Shown: positions 23,820 through 31,451 of the stretch, piece by piece
Numbering within the stretch: position 1 is the first letter of the stretch
Layout of the letters: each line of letters begins with the position of its first letter
Source: Burkholderiales bacterium
Lineage (GTDB): Bacteria > Pseudomonadota > Gammaproteobacteria > Burkholderiales > SG8-41
Assembly: GCA_036262035.1 (NCBI GenBank)
Contig: DATAJS010000016.1
Span: 1 to 46,637, forward strand
Direction of reading: 5' to 3'
Length of the DNA: 46,637 nt
Made by a program: the position numbers and the translations under genes
The notes under the pieces: model-generated
The model's database searches: none
The model's input: only the letters and a program-made list of their open reading frames with translations
What the model was told of the DNA's origin: nothing

Positions 23820-26516
23820 ATGAAACCGATGCCCACACAGGAACCGCGCGCTGCACGGCAGGCCGTTTCGCGCCTCGCCGGCATGCTCGCGCGCCTCCAC
23901 GGCATCGAGACGGCCGTCGTAGCGGTCAGCCTCGCGATCATCGGCGCCCTGTGGTGGGCTGCGGTGTTCCAGTCCGACCGCGAGCGCCAGCAGGTCATCG
24001 ACGCGGCCATGCGGCAGAACTCCAACCTCGTGATCGCGTTCGAGGAGCAGACCGTGCGCACGATCCGCGACGTCGAGGAGGCTTTGCTCCTGCTCGGCAG
24101 GGAGTACGAGCGCTCGGGCAAAGCGGTCGACATCGCGGGGCTCATCGAGGACGGCCTGATCGACGGGCGGCTGTTCACGAACATCGTGGTGGTCGACGAG
24201 CACGGCGATCTCGTGGTTTCGAGCCAGGCACTGGTCCCGCTCAACATAGCGGACCGCGAGTATTTCAAGGCGCACGCGGCGGATCCCGGCCCGGAGCTGA
24301 AGATCGGCAAGCCGCTGGTCTCGCGCAGCTACCAGAACGCCGCGATCCCGATGTCGCGGCGGATCGACAAGCCGGACGGCCGCTTCGGCGGCGTCGTGAG
24401 CGCGCTGGTCGATCCGCGCTACTTCCTCCATTTCTACGAGAAGGCGAACATCGGCGAGCAGGGGCTCATCCATCTGGTCGGGCTCGACGGCATCGCACGG
24501 GCGCGCCGCGCCGGCAACGTCGCCACGGTCGGCGTCGACATGAGCGGTTCGACGCTGATCAAGGCCGCAAGGGTGGCGAACAGCGGCTCGTTCATCACGG
24601 CCGGCCGTGTCGAAGGCGTGCCGCGCCTGCAGAGCTTCCGCCGCATCGGCGAGTATCCCCTCATCGTCGCGGTCGCCACTTCGGAAGCGGAAGTGCTCGC
24701 GCCGACGATACGTAACCGCCGCAACTATTTCGTCGCCGCCGGCGCGCTCTCGTTCGTCGTGGTGCTCTTCGCGGCGCTGCTCCTGGCCGCCGTGAGCCGC
24801 CGCAACCGCGCGCTCGTCGCGCTGTCCGCGAGCGAAACCCAGTTCCGCGCGACGTTCGAGCAGGCGGCCATCGGCATCGCCCACACCACGCTGGAAGATC
24901 GCTTCCTGCGCGTGAACGAGAAGCTGTGCAGCATGGTGGGCTACAGCCGCGAGGAGCTGCTCGGCATGTCGATGCACGACCTTTCGCATCCCGACGAAGT
25001 CGGCAAGGGCGCGGTCAACCGAAAGCGGCTGATCGCCGGCGAGATCGATACGATCAGCGCCGAGCGCCGCTGCGTGTGCAAGGACGGCTCGATCAAGTGG
25101 CTGCATCGCACGATCTCGATGGTGCGCGATCCGGGCGGCGAGCCGGCCTACTTCATCCGCGTGGCCGAAGACATCACCGAGCGCAAGCGCCTCGAGCACG
25201 CGCTCCAGCACACCGCGACGCACGACAAGCTGACCGATCTTCCCAATCGCAGCCTGATACACGACCGGCTGCGCCACGCGCTCGAGCAGGCGACGCGCCG
25301 TGAGCGCGCGGTCGGCGTGATGTTCATCGACCTCGACCGCTTCAAGATCGTGAACGATACGCTCGGCCACGCGATGGGCGACCGCCTGCTGCAGACCGTC
25401 GCGGAGCGCCTCAAGGCGTGCGTGCGCGGCGAGGACACCGTCGGCCGGCTCGGCGGCGACGAGTTCGCGATCGTGCTGACCGAGCTCGCCAGCGCGGGCG
25501 ACGCCGAAGTCGTCGCGCAGAAAGTGCTCGACGCGCTCTCCGGCACGCTCGACCTCGACGGCCACGAGGCGTACGTCACGGCGAGCATCGGCATCGCGAC
25601 CTATCCGCTCGACGGCGCCGACGCCGACAGCCTTATCCGCAACGCCGACGTCGCGATGTATCGCGCCAAGGCCGCGGGCAAGAACACGTTCCAGCTCTAT
25701 TCGCGCGCGCTCGACGGCCAGGCCGCCGCGCGGCTCGAAATGGAGAACCGCCTGCGCTACGCGATCCCGCGCTCCGAGCTCGTGCTGCACTTCCAGCCGA
25801 AGGCCGACGTGCGCACCGGCGCGGTGACCGGAGTGGAAGCGCTGCTGCGCTGGCGGATGTCGGCCGACACGCTGGTGCCGCCGGCGAAGTTCATTCCGCT
25901 GCTCGAAGACACCGGGCTCATCGTGCCGGTGGGCGAATGGGTGCTGCGCGCCGCGTGCTCGCAGCTCCGCGAGTGGGCCGACGCCGGCATCGGCGACGTG
26001 CCGATCGCGGTGAACCTGTCCGCGGTGCAGCTGCGCCACGAGAACATCACCGACGTCGTGCGGCGCGCGCTCGACGATCACGGCGTGCCGGCGCACCTGC
26101 TCGAGCTCGAGATCACCGAGAGCGCCGCGATGGAAAATCCCGAGGCCGCCGCGGCCGCGCTGCGCACGCTCAAGGCCCTCGGCGTGCGCATCGCGATCGA
26201 CGACTTCGGCACCGGCTACTCGAGCCTCGCGTACCTCAAGCGCTTCCCGATCGACGCGGTCAAGCTCGACCGCGCCTTCACCACGGGCGTCACCGAGGAC
26301 GCGGAGGACGCGTCGATCGCCGAAGCGGTCATCACGCTCTCGCACGCGCTCGGGCTCATCGTCGTGGCCGAAGGCGTGGAGACCGCGGACCAGGCGGCCT
26401 TCCTCGGGCACCGCGGCTGCGACGAGATGCAGGGCTATTACGTCGCGAGACCGATGCCGGCCGACGCCTGCACCTACATGCTCGCGCAGTCGCGCAAGCT
26501 CGCGGCAGTTGCGTAG
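23820..26516 (+). CDS. Membrane GGDEF-EAL cyclic-di-GMP protein with Cache and PAS sensors
   Basis: An 898-residue protein. A membrane span (about 30-50), a periplasmic Cache-like sensor (about 55-290), a second span (about 302-325), PAS (about 335-455), GGDEF and EAL. The GGDEF motif is intact (545-549, GRLGGDEFAIVL) with the inhibitory I-site RGED five residues before it. The EAL domain keeps EALLRW (673-678), NLS, ELEITES, DDFGTGYSSL, VKLDR and EGVET, so both diguanylate cyclase and phosphodiesterase activities are possible. An in-frame start 48 nt upstream (23772) would add 16 residues; 23820 was chosen. It likely senses an extracellular small molecule and adjusts c-di-GMP. Confidence 0.9.
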   Translation: MKPMPTQEPRAARQAVSRLAGMLARLHGIETAVVAVSLAIIGALWWAAVFQSDRERQQVIDAAMRQNSNLVIAFEEQTVRTIRDVEEALLLLGREYERSGKAVDIAGLIEDGLIDGRLFTNIVVVDEHGDLVVSSQALVPLNIADREYFKAHAADPGPELKIGKPLVSRSYQNAAIPMSRRIDKPDGRFGGVVSALVDPRYFLHFYEKANIGEQGLIHLVGLDGIARARRAGNVATVGVDMSGSTLIKAARVANSGSFITAGRVEGVPRLQSFRRIGEYPLIVAVATSEAEVLAPTIRNRRNYFVAAGALSFVVVLFAALLLAAVSRRNRALVALSASETQFRATFEQAAIGIAHTTLEDRFLRVNEKLCSMVGYSREELLGMSMHDLSHPDEVGKGAVNRKRLIAGEIDTISAERRCVCKDGSIKWLHRTISMVRDPGGEPAYFIRVAEDITERKRLEHALQHTATHDKLTDLPNRSLIHDRLRHALEQATRRERAVGVMFIDLDRFKIVNDTLGHAMGDRLLQTVAERLKACVRGEDTVGRLGGDEFAIVLTELASAGDAEVVAQKVLDALSGTLDLDGHEAYVTASIGIATYPLDGADADSLIRNADVAMYRAKAAGKNTFQLYSRALDGQAAARLEMENRLRYAIPRSELVLHFQPKADVRTGAVTGVEALLRWRMSADTLVPPAKFIPLLEDTGLIVPVGEWVLRAACSQLREWADAGIGDVPIAVNLSAVQLRHENITDVVRRALDDHGVPAHLLELEITESAAMENPEAAAAALRTLKALGVRIAIDDFGTGYSSLAYLKRFPIDAVKLDRAFTTGVTEDAEDASIAEAVITLSHALGLIVVAEGVETADQAAFLGHRGCDEMQGYYVARPMPADACTYMLAQSRKLAAVA

Positions 26517-26556
26517 CACCGCTCGCTGCGCTCGCGGTCGCGCTGCTACCCGCTCG

Positions 26557-26633
26557 CTGCGCTCGCGGTCGCCGGTTACGCCAAGGAGGGAAACCGAGGT
26601 TTCCCTCCTTGAACCTCCTTTCCTATCGAAGCT
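26557..26633. repeat. Intergenic palindromic repeat, copy 2 of 2
   Basis: Homologous to 19-95: GCGCTCGCGG-lead-in, GGTTACGCC, hairpin GGAGGGAAACC-GA-GGTTTCCCTCC (26586-26608), then ACCTCCTTTCCT. Just upstream, 26519-26572 has a 23-bp block (CCGCTCGCTGCGCTCGCGGT...) repeated twice with a 31-nt period. The hairpin sits between the GGDEF-EAL stop and the haemoglobin promoter. Confidence 0.75.
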
Positions 26634-26639
26634 GAATAC

Positions 26640-26657
26640 ATCACGTGGTGATATAAT
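26640..26657 (+). promoter_or_regulatory. Haemoglobin promoter -10 (TATAAT) overlapping dyad ATCACGTGGTGAT
   Basis: A perfect -10 hexamer TATAAT at 26652-26657 ends 6 nt before the haemoglobin ATG (26664). The usual -10 to +1 spacing puts transcription start on the A of the ATG, so the mRNA would be leaderless. The inverted repeat ATCAC-GTG-GTGAT (26640-26652) overlaps the -10, a good position for a repressor. The -35 is poor (AAGCTG), suggesting an activator. No Shine-Dalgarno is seen. Confidence 0.5.
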
Positions 26658-26663
26658 CAGGCC

Positions 26664-27056
26664 ATGCAGGACATCTCCCATCTGCTGGGCCCGGACACCG
26701 TCAGCCGTGTCGTCAGCGACTTCTACGACGCGATCCAGCGCCATCCGACGCTGAGCGTGCCGTTCGGCATCGTCCACGACTGGGACGAGCACAAGCGGCA
26801 TCTCGCGCACTTCTGGTGGGTCACGCTGGGCGGCAAGCCTTATCGCGACCAGCCTTACCGCGTCGCGGACAAGCATGCCGCGGCGGGCTTCACGCCGGCG
26901 CTGCTCGTCGATTGGCTCGCGCTGTTCCGCGAGACTCTGGCGAAGCATCTGCCGGAGGCGTTGGCCGAACAGTGGTACGCGCGAGCGGCCAATATCGGCC
27001 GCTCGCTCGAGTACATGCACGAATTCCGCGCCAGGCGCGAGGCGCTCGCCTCGTAA
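26664..27056 (+). CDS. Group III truncated haemoglobin
   Basis: A 130-residue group III truncated globin. HLAHFWWVTLGG and PYRDQPYRVADKHAAAGF with proximal His71 are typical. Such proteins bind O2 or NO and detoxify NO or act in oxygen-limited respiration. It is convergent with the NO reductase gene just downstream, which fits NO handling. There is no clear RBS and the -10 sits right before the ATG, so a leaderless transcript is likely. A strong hairpin follows the stop. Confidence 0.9.
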   Translation: MQDISHLLGPDTVSRVVSDFYDAIQRHPTLSVPFGIVHDWDEHKRHLAHFWWVTLGGKPYRDQPYRVADKHAAAGFTPALLVDWLALFRETLAKHLPEALAEQWYARAANIGRSLEYMHEFRARREALAS

Positions 27057-27063
27057 GAAGCGC

Positions 27064-27090
27064 GAAAGCCGCGGCAAGGCCGCGGCTTTC
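27064..27090 (+). terminator. Intrinsic-type hairpin after haemoglobin gene
   Basis: A perfect 12-bp stem GAAAGCCGCGGC-AAG-GCCGCGGCTTTC immediately follows the haemoglobin stop. T-rich sequence after the stem is minimal. The symmetrical stem could serve both the haemoglobin gene and the convergent NO reductase gene. Confidence 0.65.
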
Positions 27091-27095
27091 ACCGT

Positions 27096-27118
27096 AAATC
27101 GGGGTCTGTCCCCGATTA
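27096..27118. repeat. Short hairpin repeat AATCGGGG...CCCCGATT
   Basis: AATCGGGG-TCTGT-CCCCGATT between the convergent haemoglobin and NO reductase genes. It resembles the AAATCCGGG...CCCCGGATTT element at 31396-31449, apparently a shortened version. Confidence 0.6.
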
Positions 27119-27121
27119 GTC

Positions 27122-29395
27122 CTAGGTCTCGGCCGGGGCGGCGCGGAGCCGTCCGACTGAAGTCTTCCTGCGTCCGAGCAGCTTCACCGCGAACACCGCG
27201 AGCAGCCCGCAGCCGAGCGCGAAGACGATGTCGCCCGGGACGCGCAGCCACACCAGGGTCTCCATCACGCTCGAATGCACGATCTCGGGAGAGCGCGCGT
27301 ACCACAGGCCTTTCGAGACGCTGGCCCACGCCTGATAGACGCCGGCCGGGAGGAGCGACATGAAAACCATCATCGCCAGACCGATGTTGAGCGACCAGAA
27401 CGTCGGCTTCAGCAGCGCGTCGGACCAGCGTGCACGCTCGGTGAGGCCGCGCAGGCAGAACAGCATGAGGCCCAGGCCCAGCATGCCGTAGACCCCGAAC
27501 AGCGCGGCATGGCCGTGCGCGGCCGTCAGGTTGAGGCCCTGCACGTAGTAGAGCGAGATCGGCGGGTTGATCGCGAAACCGAGCAGCCCCGCGCCGACCG
27601 TGTTCCAGAAGCCGACCGCGACGAACGAGAGGATCGTCCACTTGTACGCCGAGACCCACGGTGCGGCCTGGCTGCGCCGGTAGTTGCGATAGCCTTCGAA
27701 GCCGATCAGCGCGAGCGGCACCACTTCGAGCGCGGAGAACACCGCGCCGACGGCGATCACCGAGGTCGGCGTGCCGGTGAAGTAGAGGTGGTGCAGCGTC
27801 CCGAGGATGCCCCCGAACAGGAAGACGATCGTCTCGAGCACGATGGCGGTGTTCGCGGTCGCGGTACGGATCAGGCCCAGGCGCGAGAAGATGAGGGCGA
27901 CGACCGCGGTGGCGAACACTTCGAAGAAGCCTTCGACCCACAGGTGCACCAGCCACCACCTCCAGTATTCGACCATCGAGTAGTGCGTCCGCGGGCCCCA
28001 CGTGAGCGACGTCGCGTAGAACAGGCCGATGCACGCGGCCGAGATGAACACCATCGCGATCAGGCCGCGGCTCTCGGAGGGCTTCTTCAGCGCCGGCATC
28101 AGCGCGCGGCCCATGAGGAAGAGCCAGAACAGGAGACCGACGAAGAGCAGGATCTGCCACACGCGGCCCATGCTGGTGAACTCCAGCCCCTGGTTGCCGA
28201 GCCAGAACGAGTAGTCGACGCCGAGGCGCTGGAGCGTGCCGAGCCAGCCGGTGACGGTCGAGCCCACGACGACGAAGATGAGCGCCCAGAACAGAGCGTC
28301 GACCCCTAGCTTCTGATACTTCGGCTCGTAGCCCGACAGGACGGGCGAGATGTAAAGCCCCGTCGCGAGCCACGCGGTCGCGATCCAGAGCACCGCGAAC
28401 TGGGTGTGTATGGTGCGGCTCACCGTATACGGCAGGACCTCCGCGAGCGGTATGCCGAAGAAGCTGCTGCCTTCGACCGCATAGTGCGCGGTGACGATGC
28501 CCATGCCGACCTGCGCGAGGATGAGCCCGATCACCACGTAGAAATACTTCAGCGTCGCGCGCATCGAAGCGGTGGGCTTCAGCAGCGACAGCGGATCGGT
28601 CTTCGGCGCGACGGGATCGGCTTCTTCCTTGTGCGCGGTGTGGTACCAGATCAGGCCCGCGATGCCGGCGATCAGCAGGATCACGCTGACGACCGACCAG
28701 ATGCCGTTGCCGGCGGTCGGCGTGTTGTCGATCAGGGGCTCGTGCGGCCAGTTGCTGGTATAGGAGAGGCCGGTCTCGCCGGGGCGGTCGGTCCCGGCGG
28801 CCCACGACGACCAGAAGAAGAACGCGGCGAGCGCCTTGCGGTCTTCGGCCGAGGCGAGCGAGCCCGCGGTCATCGCATACTGCTCGCGCAGCGTGTCCAG
28901 CGCGCGGTCGTCGCCGAAGAGGCCTTCGTAATGCGCGGCGGTCTCGCGCAGTGCGCGCGCACGCGCATTCGAAACCGAGATCGTTCCGGTCTGCGCGTCG
29001 TAGGTGTTGGCGCGCATCTGCGACTTCATGCCCGCATCGATCGCCGCGCGCTGGTCGAGCGCGAGCTGGTCGTAGGGCTTGCGGTATTGCTGTTGCGCGA
29101 GCGCTTCACGCAGCGCCACCGCCTCGCGGTGCAGCCAGTCCGCCGACCAGTCGGGCGCGACGTAGCTTCCATGACCCCACACGGTGCCGAGCTGCTGGCC
29201 GCCCGCGGCGCGCCAGGCCTGCTGGCCGCGCTCGACGTCTCCCGGTCCGAACAGCACTTCGCCGGACTCGCTGACGACCTTGGTCGGAATCGGCGGCGCC
29301 GCGAGGTAGATCTCGCGGCCCATCCAGCCGAGCGCGGCGAAGGACATCAGGAAAACGATCCCGAGCCAGCGCCACAGTTTGCGTGTTGCGTTCAT
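27122..29395 (-). CDS. norB: Quinol-dependent nitric oxide reductase (qNOR, NorZ-type NorB)
   Basis: A 757-residue single-subunit qNOR. It couples quinol oxidation to reduction of 2 NO to N2O. An N-terminal membrane helix and a periplasmic domain of about 200 residues (fused cytochrome-c-like fold without a CxxCH motif) precede 12 or more helices. Landmark segments are RTIHTQFAVLWIA, WLVHLWVEGFFEVFATAV (FeB-site His and conserved Glu), GTLHHLYFTGTP, and AAHGHAALFGVYGML (heme His pair). The ATG at 29395 has CAGGAGG upstream. It is divergent from nsrR; the FNR-type box at 29491-29504 lies between. There is no norC-type subunit, as expected of qNOR. Confidence 0.93.
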   Translation of the reverse strand: MNATRKLWRWLGIVFLMSFAALGWMGREIYLAAPPIPTKVVSESGEVLFGPGDVERGQQAWRAAGGQQLGTVWGHGSYVAPDWSADWLHREAVALREALAQQQYRKPYDQLALDQRAAIDAGMKSQMRANTYDAQTGTISVSNARARALRETAAHYEGLFGDDRALDTLREQYAMTAGSLASAEDRKALAAFFFWSSWAAGTDRPGETGLSYTSNWPHEPLIDNTPTAGNGIWSVVSVILLIAGIAGLIWYHTAHKEEADPVAPKTDPLSLLKPTASMRATLKYFYVVIGLILAQVGMGIVTAHYAVEGSSFFGIPLAEVLPYTVSRTIHTQFAVLWIATAWLATGLYISPVLSGYEPKYQKLGVDALFWALIFVVVGSTVTGWLGTLQRLGVDYSFWLGNQGLEFTSMGRVWQILLFVGLLFWLFLMGRALMPALKKPSESRGLIAMVFISAACIGLFYATSLTWGPRTHYSMVEYWRWWLVHLWVEGFFEVFATAVVALIFSRLGLIRTATANTAIVLETIVFLFGGILGTLHHLYFTGTPTSVIAVGAVFSALEVVPLALIGFEGYRNYRRSQAAPWVSAYKWTILSFVAVGFWNTVGAGLLGFAINPPISLYYVQGLNLTAAHGHAALFGVYGMLGLGLMLFCLRGLTERARWSDALLKPTFWSLNIGLAMMVFMSLLPAGVYQAWASVSKGLWYARSPEIVHSSVMETLVWLRVPGDIVFALGCGLLAVFAVKLLGRRKTSVGRLRAAPAET

Positions 29396-29447
29396 TTTTG
29401 AGACCTCCTGTCTCTGTACGTTTGCGTTTTGAAGATCCATCTGAGAG

Positions 29448-29466
29448 GTATCTTTGGAGCGGATAC
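29448..29466. promoter_or_regulatory. Candidate operator dyad between norB and nsrR
   Basis: The inverted repeat GTATC-N9-GATAC lies about 50-70 nt upstream of the norB start and 75-90 nt upstream of the nsrR start, a plausible NsrR or other repressor site. The 5-bp arms are short and the known NsrR consensus is not clearly matched. Confidence 0.3.
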
Positions 29467-29490
29467 TGCTCCGCGTCGCGTGGAGGCGGG

Positions 29491-29504
29491 TTGATCTCGA
29501 TCAA
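29491..29504. promoter_or_regulatory. FNR/Dnr-type box TTGATCTCGATCAA
   Basis: The perfect dyad TTGAT-N4-ATCAA matches the FNR/Dnr consensus. It lies 96 nt upstream of the norB start and 35 nt upstream of the nsrR start. It is the expected site of an anaerobic or NO-sensing CRP-family activator of norB, and could repress or activate nsrR given its closeness to that start. Confidence 0.75.
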
Positions 29505-29538
29505 ACGATCGCGCGGAAGGTGGCGCAGCATCACGGGC

Positions 29539-29994
29539 ATGCAGCTCACCAAGCACACCGATTACGCGCTGCGCGTGTTGATGTACGTCGCCCGGAAACG
29601 AGCGCGCTGCACGGTCGCCGACATCGCCGCGGGCTATCAAATCCCGCGCAGCCATGTGATGAAGCTCGTGCACCAGCTCGCCGGGCTCGGCTACCTCGAG
29701 ACGGTGCGGGGCAAGGGCGGCGGGGTGACGCTCGCGCGCCGGCCCGGCGAGATCAACGTCGGGCGCGTGGTGCGCGAGACCGAGGAGACGCTCGACGTGC
29801 TCGACTGCCTGTCGGAGGGCTACGCCGGCGGCTGCGGCATCGCGCCGTCGTGCACGCTGAAGTCGGCGCTGCGCGGCGCGCAGCAGGCGTTCTATCGCGA
29901 GCTCGACCGCTATACGCTCGCCGACATCGTGCCGGGAGAGCGCCGCGCCACGATCGCGTGGCATGCCCGGCGGCCCGCGGCCGCGACGCGCTGA
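29539..29994 (+). CDS. nsrR: Rrf2-family NO-sensing regulator NsrR
   Basis: A 151-residue Rrf2-family regulator with the N-terminal winged helix (MQLTKHTDYALRVLMYVA; PRSHVMKLVHQLAGLGYLET) and an FeS-binding cysteine triad at residues 90, 99 and 105, the C-x8-C-x5-C spacing of NsrR. NsrR holds an FeS cluster destroyed by NO and represses NO-detoxification genes. It is divergent from norB and next to an FNR-type box, which supports a shared NO-responsive circuit. Conserved KGGGVTLARRP is also present. Confidence 0.85.
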   Translation: MQLTKHTDYALRVLMYVARKRARCTVADIAAGYQIPRSHVMKLVHQLAGLGYLETVRGKGGGVTLARRPGEINVGRVVRETEETLDVLDCLSEGYAGGCGIAPSCTLKSALRGAQQAFYRELDRYTLADIVPGERRATIAWHARRPAAATR

Positions 29995-30143
29995 CGCTGT
30001 CGCGATTGCCCGACATGCCGGCCGCGCGTGCAGCGCCGATGTGCAAAATCTCACGAAGCGTCGTACGATGCGCCCTCTGCCCGCCGCGCGCCGGCACGGC
30101 CGTTGCCGAATGTTCGTTGAGGCATTCTGCAACGGGCACCGTC

Positions 30144-30275
30144 ATGAGGCGCGTATCGATCTACGAATCATCCGCGGGCGGGTGGATTTACGAAGTGTGG
30201 GTTGCGGCGAGGGCGATCGTGATCGGCCGTTGTCGCACGCGTGAAGCCGCGGAGCTGGAGGCCGGCCTGGTCTGA
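30144..30275 (+). CDS. Small hypothetical protein (43 residues)
   Basis: A 43-residue ORF starting MRRVSIYESSAGGWIYEVWV, ending EAAELEAGLV. It resembles small soluble proteins with a GWxYxVxxxxxxI-xx-R..AxxLE pattern but is not recognised. It lies between nsrR and the DAHP synthase gene. No strong RBS, so moderate to low confidence. Confidence 0.4.
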   Translation: MRRVSIYESSAGGWIYEVWVAARAIVIGRCRTREAAELEAGLV

Positions 30276-30330
30276 CGGAGGTCGGCGGCACGCGGCGTTC
30301 GAACGATCACGAACAGCCTGAAGTGCCGCA

Positions 30331-31419
30331 ATGAACCCGACTCTCCTCGAAAATATCAACGTCACGTCCTTCGACGCGATGCCGACGCCGGAGGACCTCC
30401 ACCGGCGCCTGCCGCTGTCGGAGCGCGCGGCCGGCGTCGTCGTGCAGCAGCGCACGAACCTGCGCGACATCCTCGACCGCAAGGACCCCCGCATGTTCGT
30501 CGTGGTGGGACCTTGCTCCATCCACGACCCGAAAGCGGGCCTCGAATACGCCCAGCGCCTGCACGCCCTCCAGGAGAAGGTGAAGGACACGCTGCTGCTC
30601 GTCATGCGCGTGTACTTCGAGAAGCCGCGCACCAGCGTGGGCTGGAAGGGCTACATCAACGACCCGGACATGGACGACTCCTTCCACGTCGAGCGCGGCA
30701 TGGCGAACGCGCGGGCGTTCCTGCGCGACGTGTGCGAGCTCGGCCTGCCGACCGGCACCGAAGCGCTCGACCCGATCTCGCCGCAGTATCTCGGCGACCT
30801 GATCGCGTGGACGGTGATCGGCGCGCGCACCACCGAGTCGCAGACGCACCGCGAGATCGCGTCGGGCCTGTCGACGCCGGTCGCGTTCAAGAACGGCACC
30901 AACGGCGACGTGACGGTGGCGATCAACGCGATCGTGTCGGCGTCACGGCCGCACGCCTTCCTCGGACTGAACAGCGAAGGGCGCGTGTCCATCGTGCGCA
31001 CCGGCGGCAACCGCTACGGACACCTCGTGCTGCGCGGCGGGGAAGGGCGGCCCAATTACGACACCGTGTCGGTGACCATGGCCGAGAAGGCGCTCCGGAA
31101 GGCGAAGCTGCCCGCGAACATCATCGTCGACTGCTCGCACGCCAACAGCTACAAGGACCACACGCTGCAGCCGCTCGTCATGAAGGACGTCGTCAACCAG
31201 GTGCGCCTCGGCAACACCTCGCTGGTCGGCATCATGATCGAGTCCAACCTGGTCGAGGGCAAACAGTCGATACCCGAGGACGTGTCGAAGCTGATCTACG
31301 GCTGCTCGGTCACCGACGCGTGCGTCGGCTGGGACACGACCGAGGAGATGATCCTCGACGCGGCCGAGTCGCTGCGCCCCGTGCTCCGCAACCGAAAATC
31401 CGGGTCAGAGTCACATTAG
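30331..31419 (+). CDS. aroG: 3-Deoxy-7-phosphoheptulonate (DAHP) synthase, class I (AroF/G/H)
   Basis: A 362-residue enzyme of the first step of the shikimate pathway: phosphoenolpyruvate plus erythrose-4-phosphate gives DAHP. Landmarks are VVVGPCSIHDPKAGLEYA, RVYFEKPRTSVGWKGYINDP, GTEALDPISPQYL, GARTTESQTHREIASGLS, FKNGTNGDV and IVDCSHANSYKDH. The paralogue class (Phe, Tyr or Trp sensitive) cannot be determined by eye. The final residues (about KSGSESH) and the stop lie in a palindromic repeat (31396-31449). The gene is monocistronic, convergent with the lipoprotein gene. Confidence 0.93.
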   Translation: MNPTLLENINVTSFDAMPTPEDLHRRLPLSERAAGVVVQQRTNLRDILDRKDPRMFVVVGPCSIHDPKAGLEYAQRLHALQEKVKDTLLLVMRVYFEKPRTSVGWKGYINDPDMDDSFHVERGMANARAFLRDVCELGLPTGTEALDPISPQYLGDLIAWTVIGARTTESQTHREIASGLSTPVAFKNGTNGDVTVAINAIVSASRPHAFLGLNSEGRVSIVRTGGNRYGHLVLRGGEGRPNYDTVSVTMAEKALRKAKLPANIIVDCSHANSYKDHTLQPLVMKDVVNQVRLGNTSLVGIMIESNLVEGKQSIPEDVSKLIYGCSVTDACVGWDTTEEMILDAAESLRPVLRNRKSGSESH

Positions 31420-31449
31420 GCGCGAGAAATCTGACTCTGCCCCGGATTT
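31396..31449. repeat. Palindromic repeat AAATCCGGGTCAGAGTCA...
   Basis: Left arm 31396-31413 (AAATCCGGGTCAGAGTCA) and right arm 31432-31449 (TGACTCTGCCCCGGATTT) pair with one mismatch over 18 bp, with an 18-nt loop that contains the aroG stop codon. Likely a REP-type element that can also work as a bidirectional terminator between convergent genes. Confidence 0.85.
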
Positions 31450-31451
31450 AA

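Noticed and set aside
23769-28805. 1678-residue minus-strand ORF
   Set aside because: An antisense open frame produced by high GC codon bias across the GGDEF-EAL, haemoglobin and NO reductase genes; Arg/Ala/Glu/Asp-rich with no domain.
27122-29395. Cytochrome c-dependent cNOR
   Set aside because: The protein is about 757 residues with the fused N-terminal domain and no norC; it is the quinol type.
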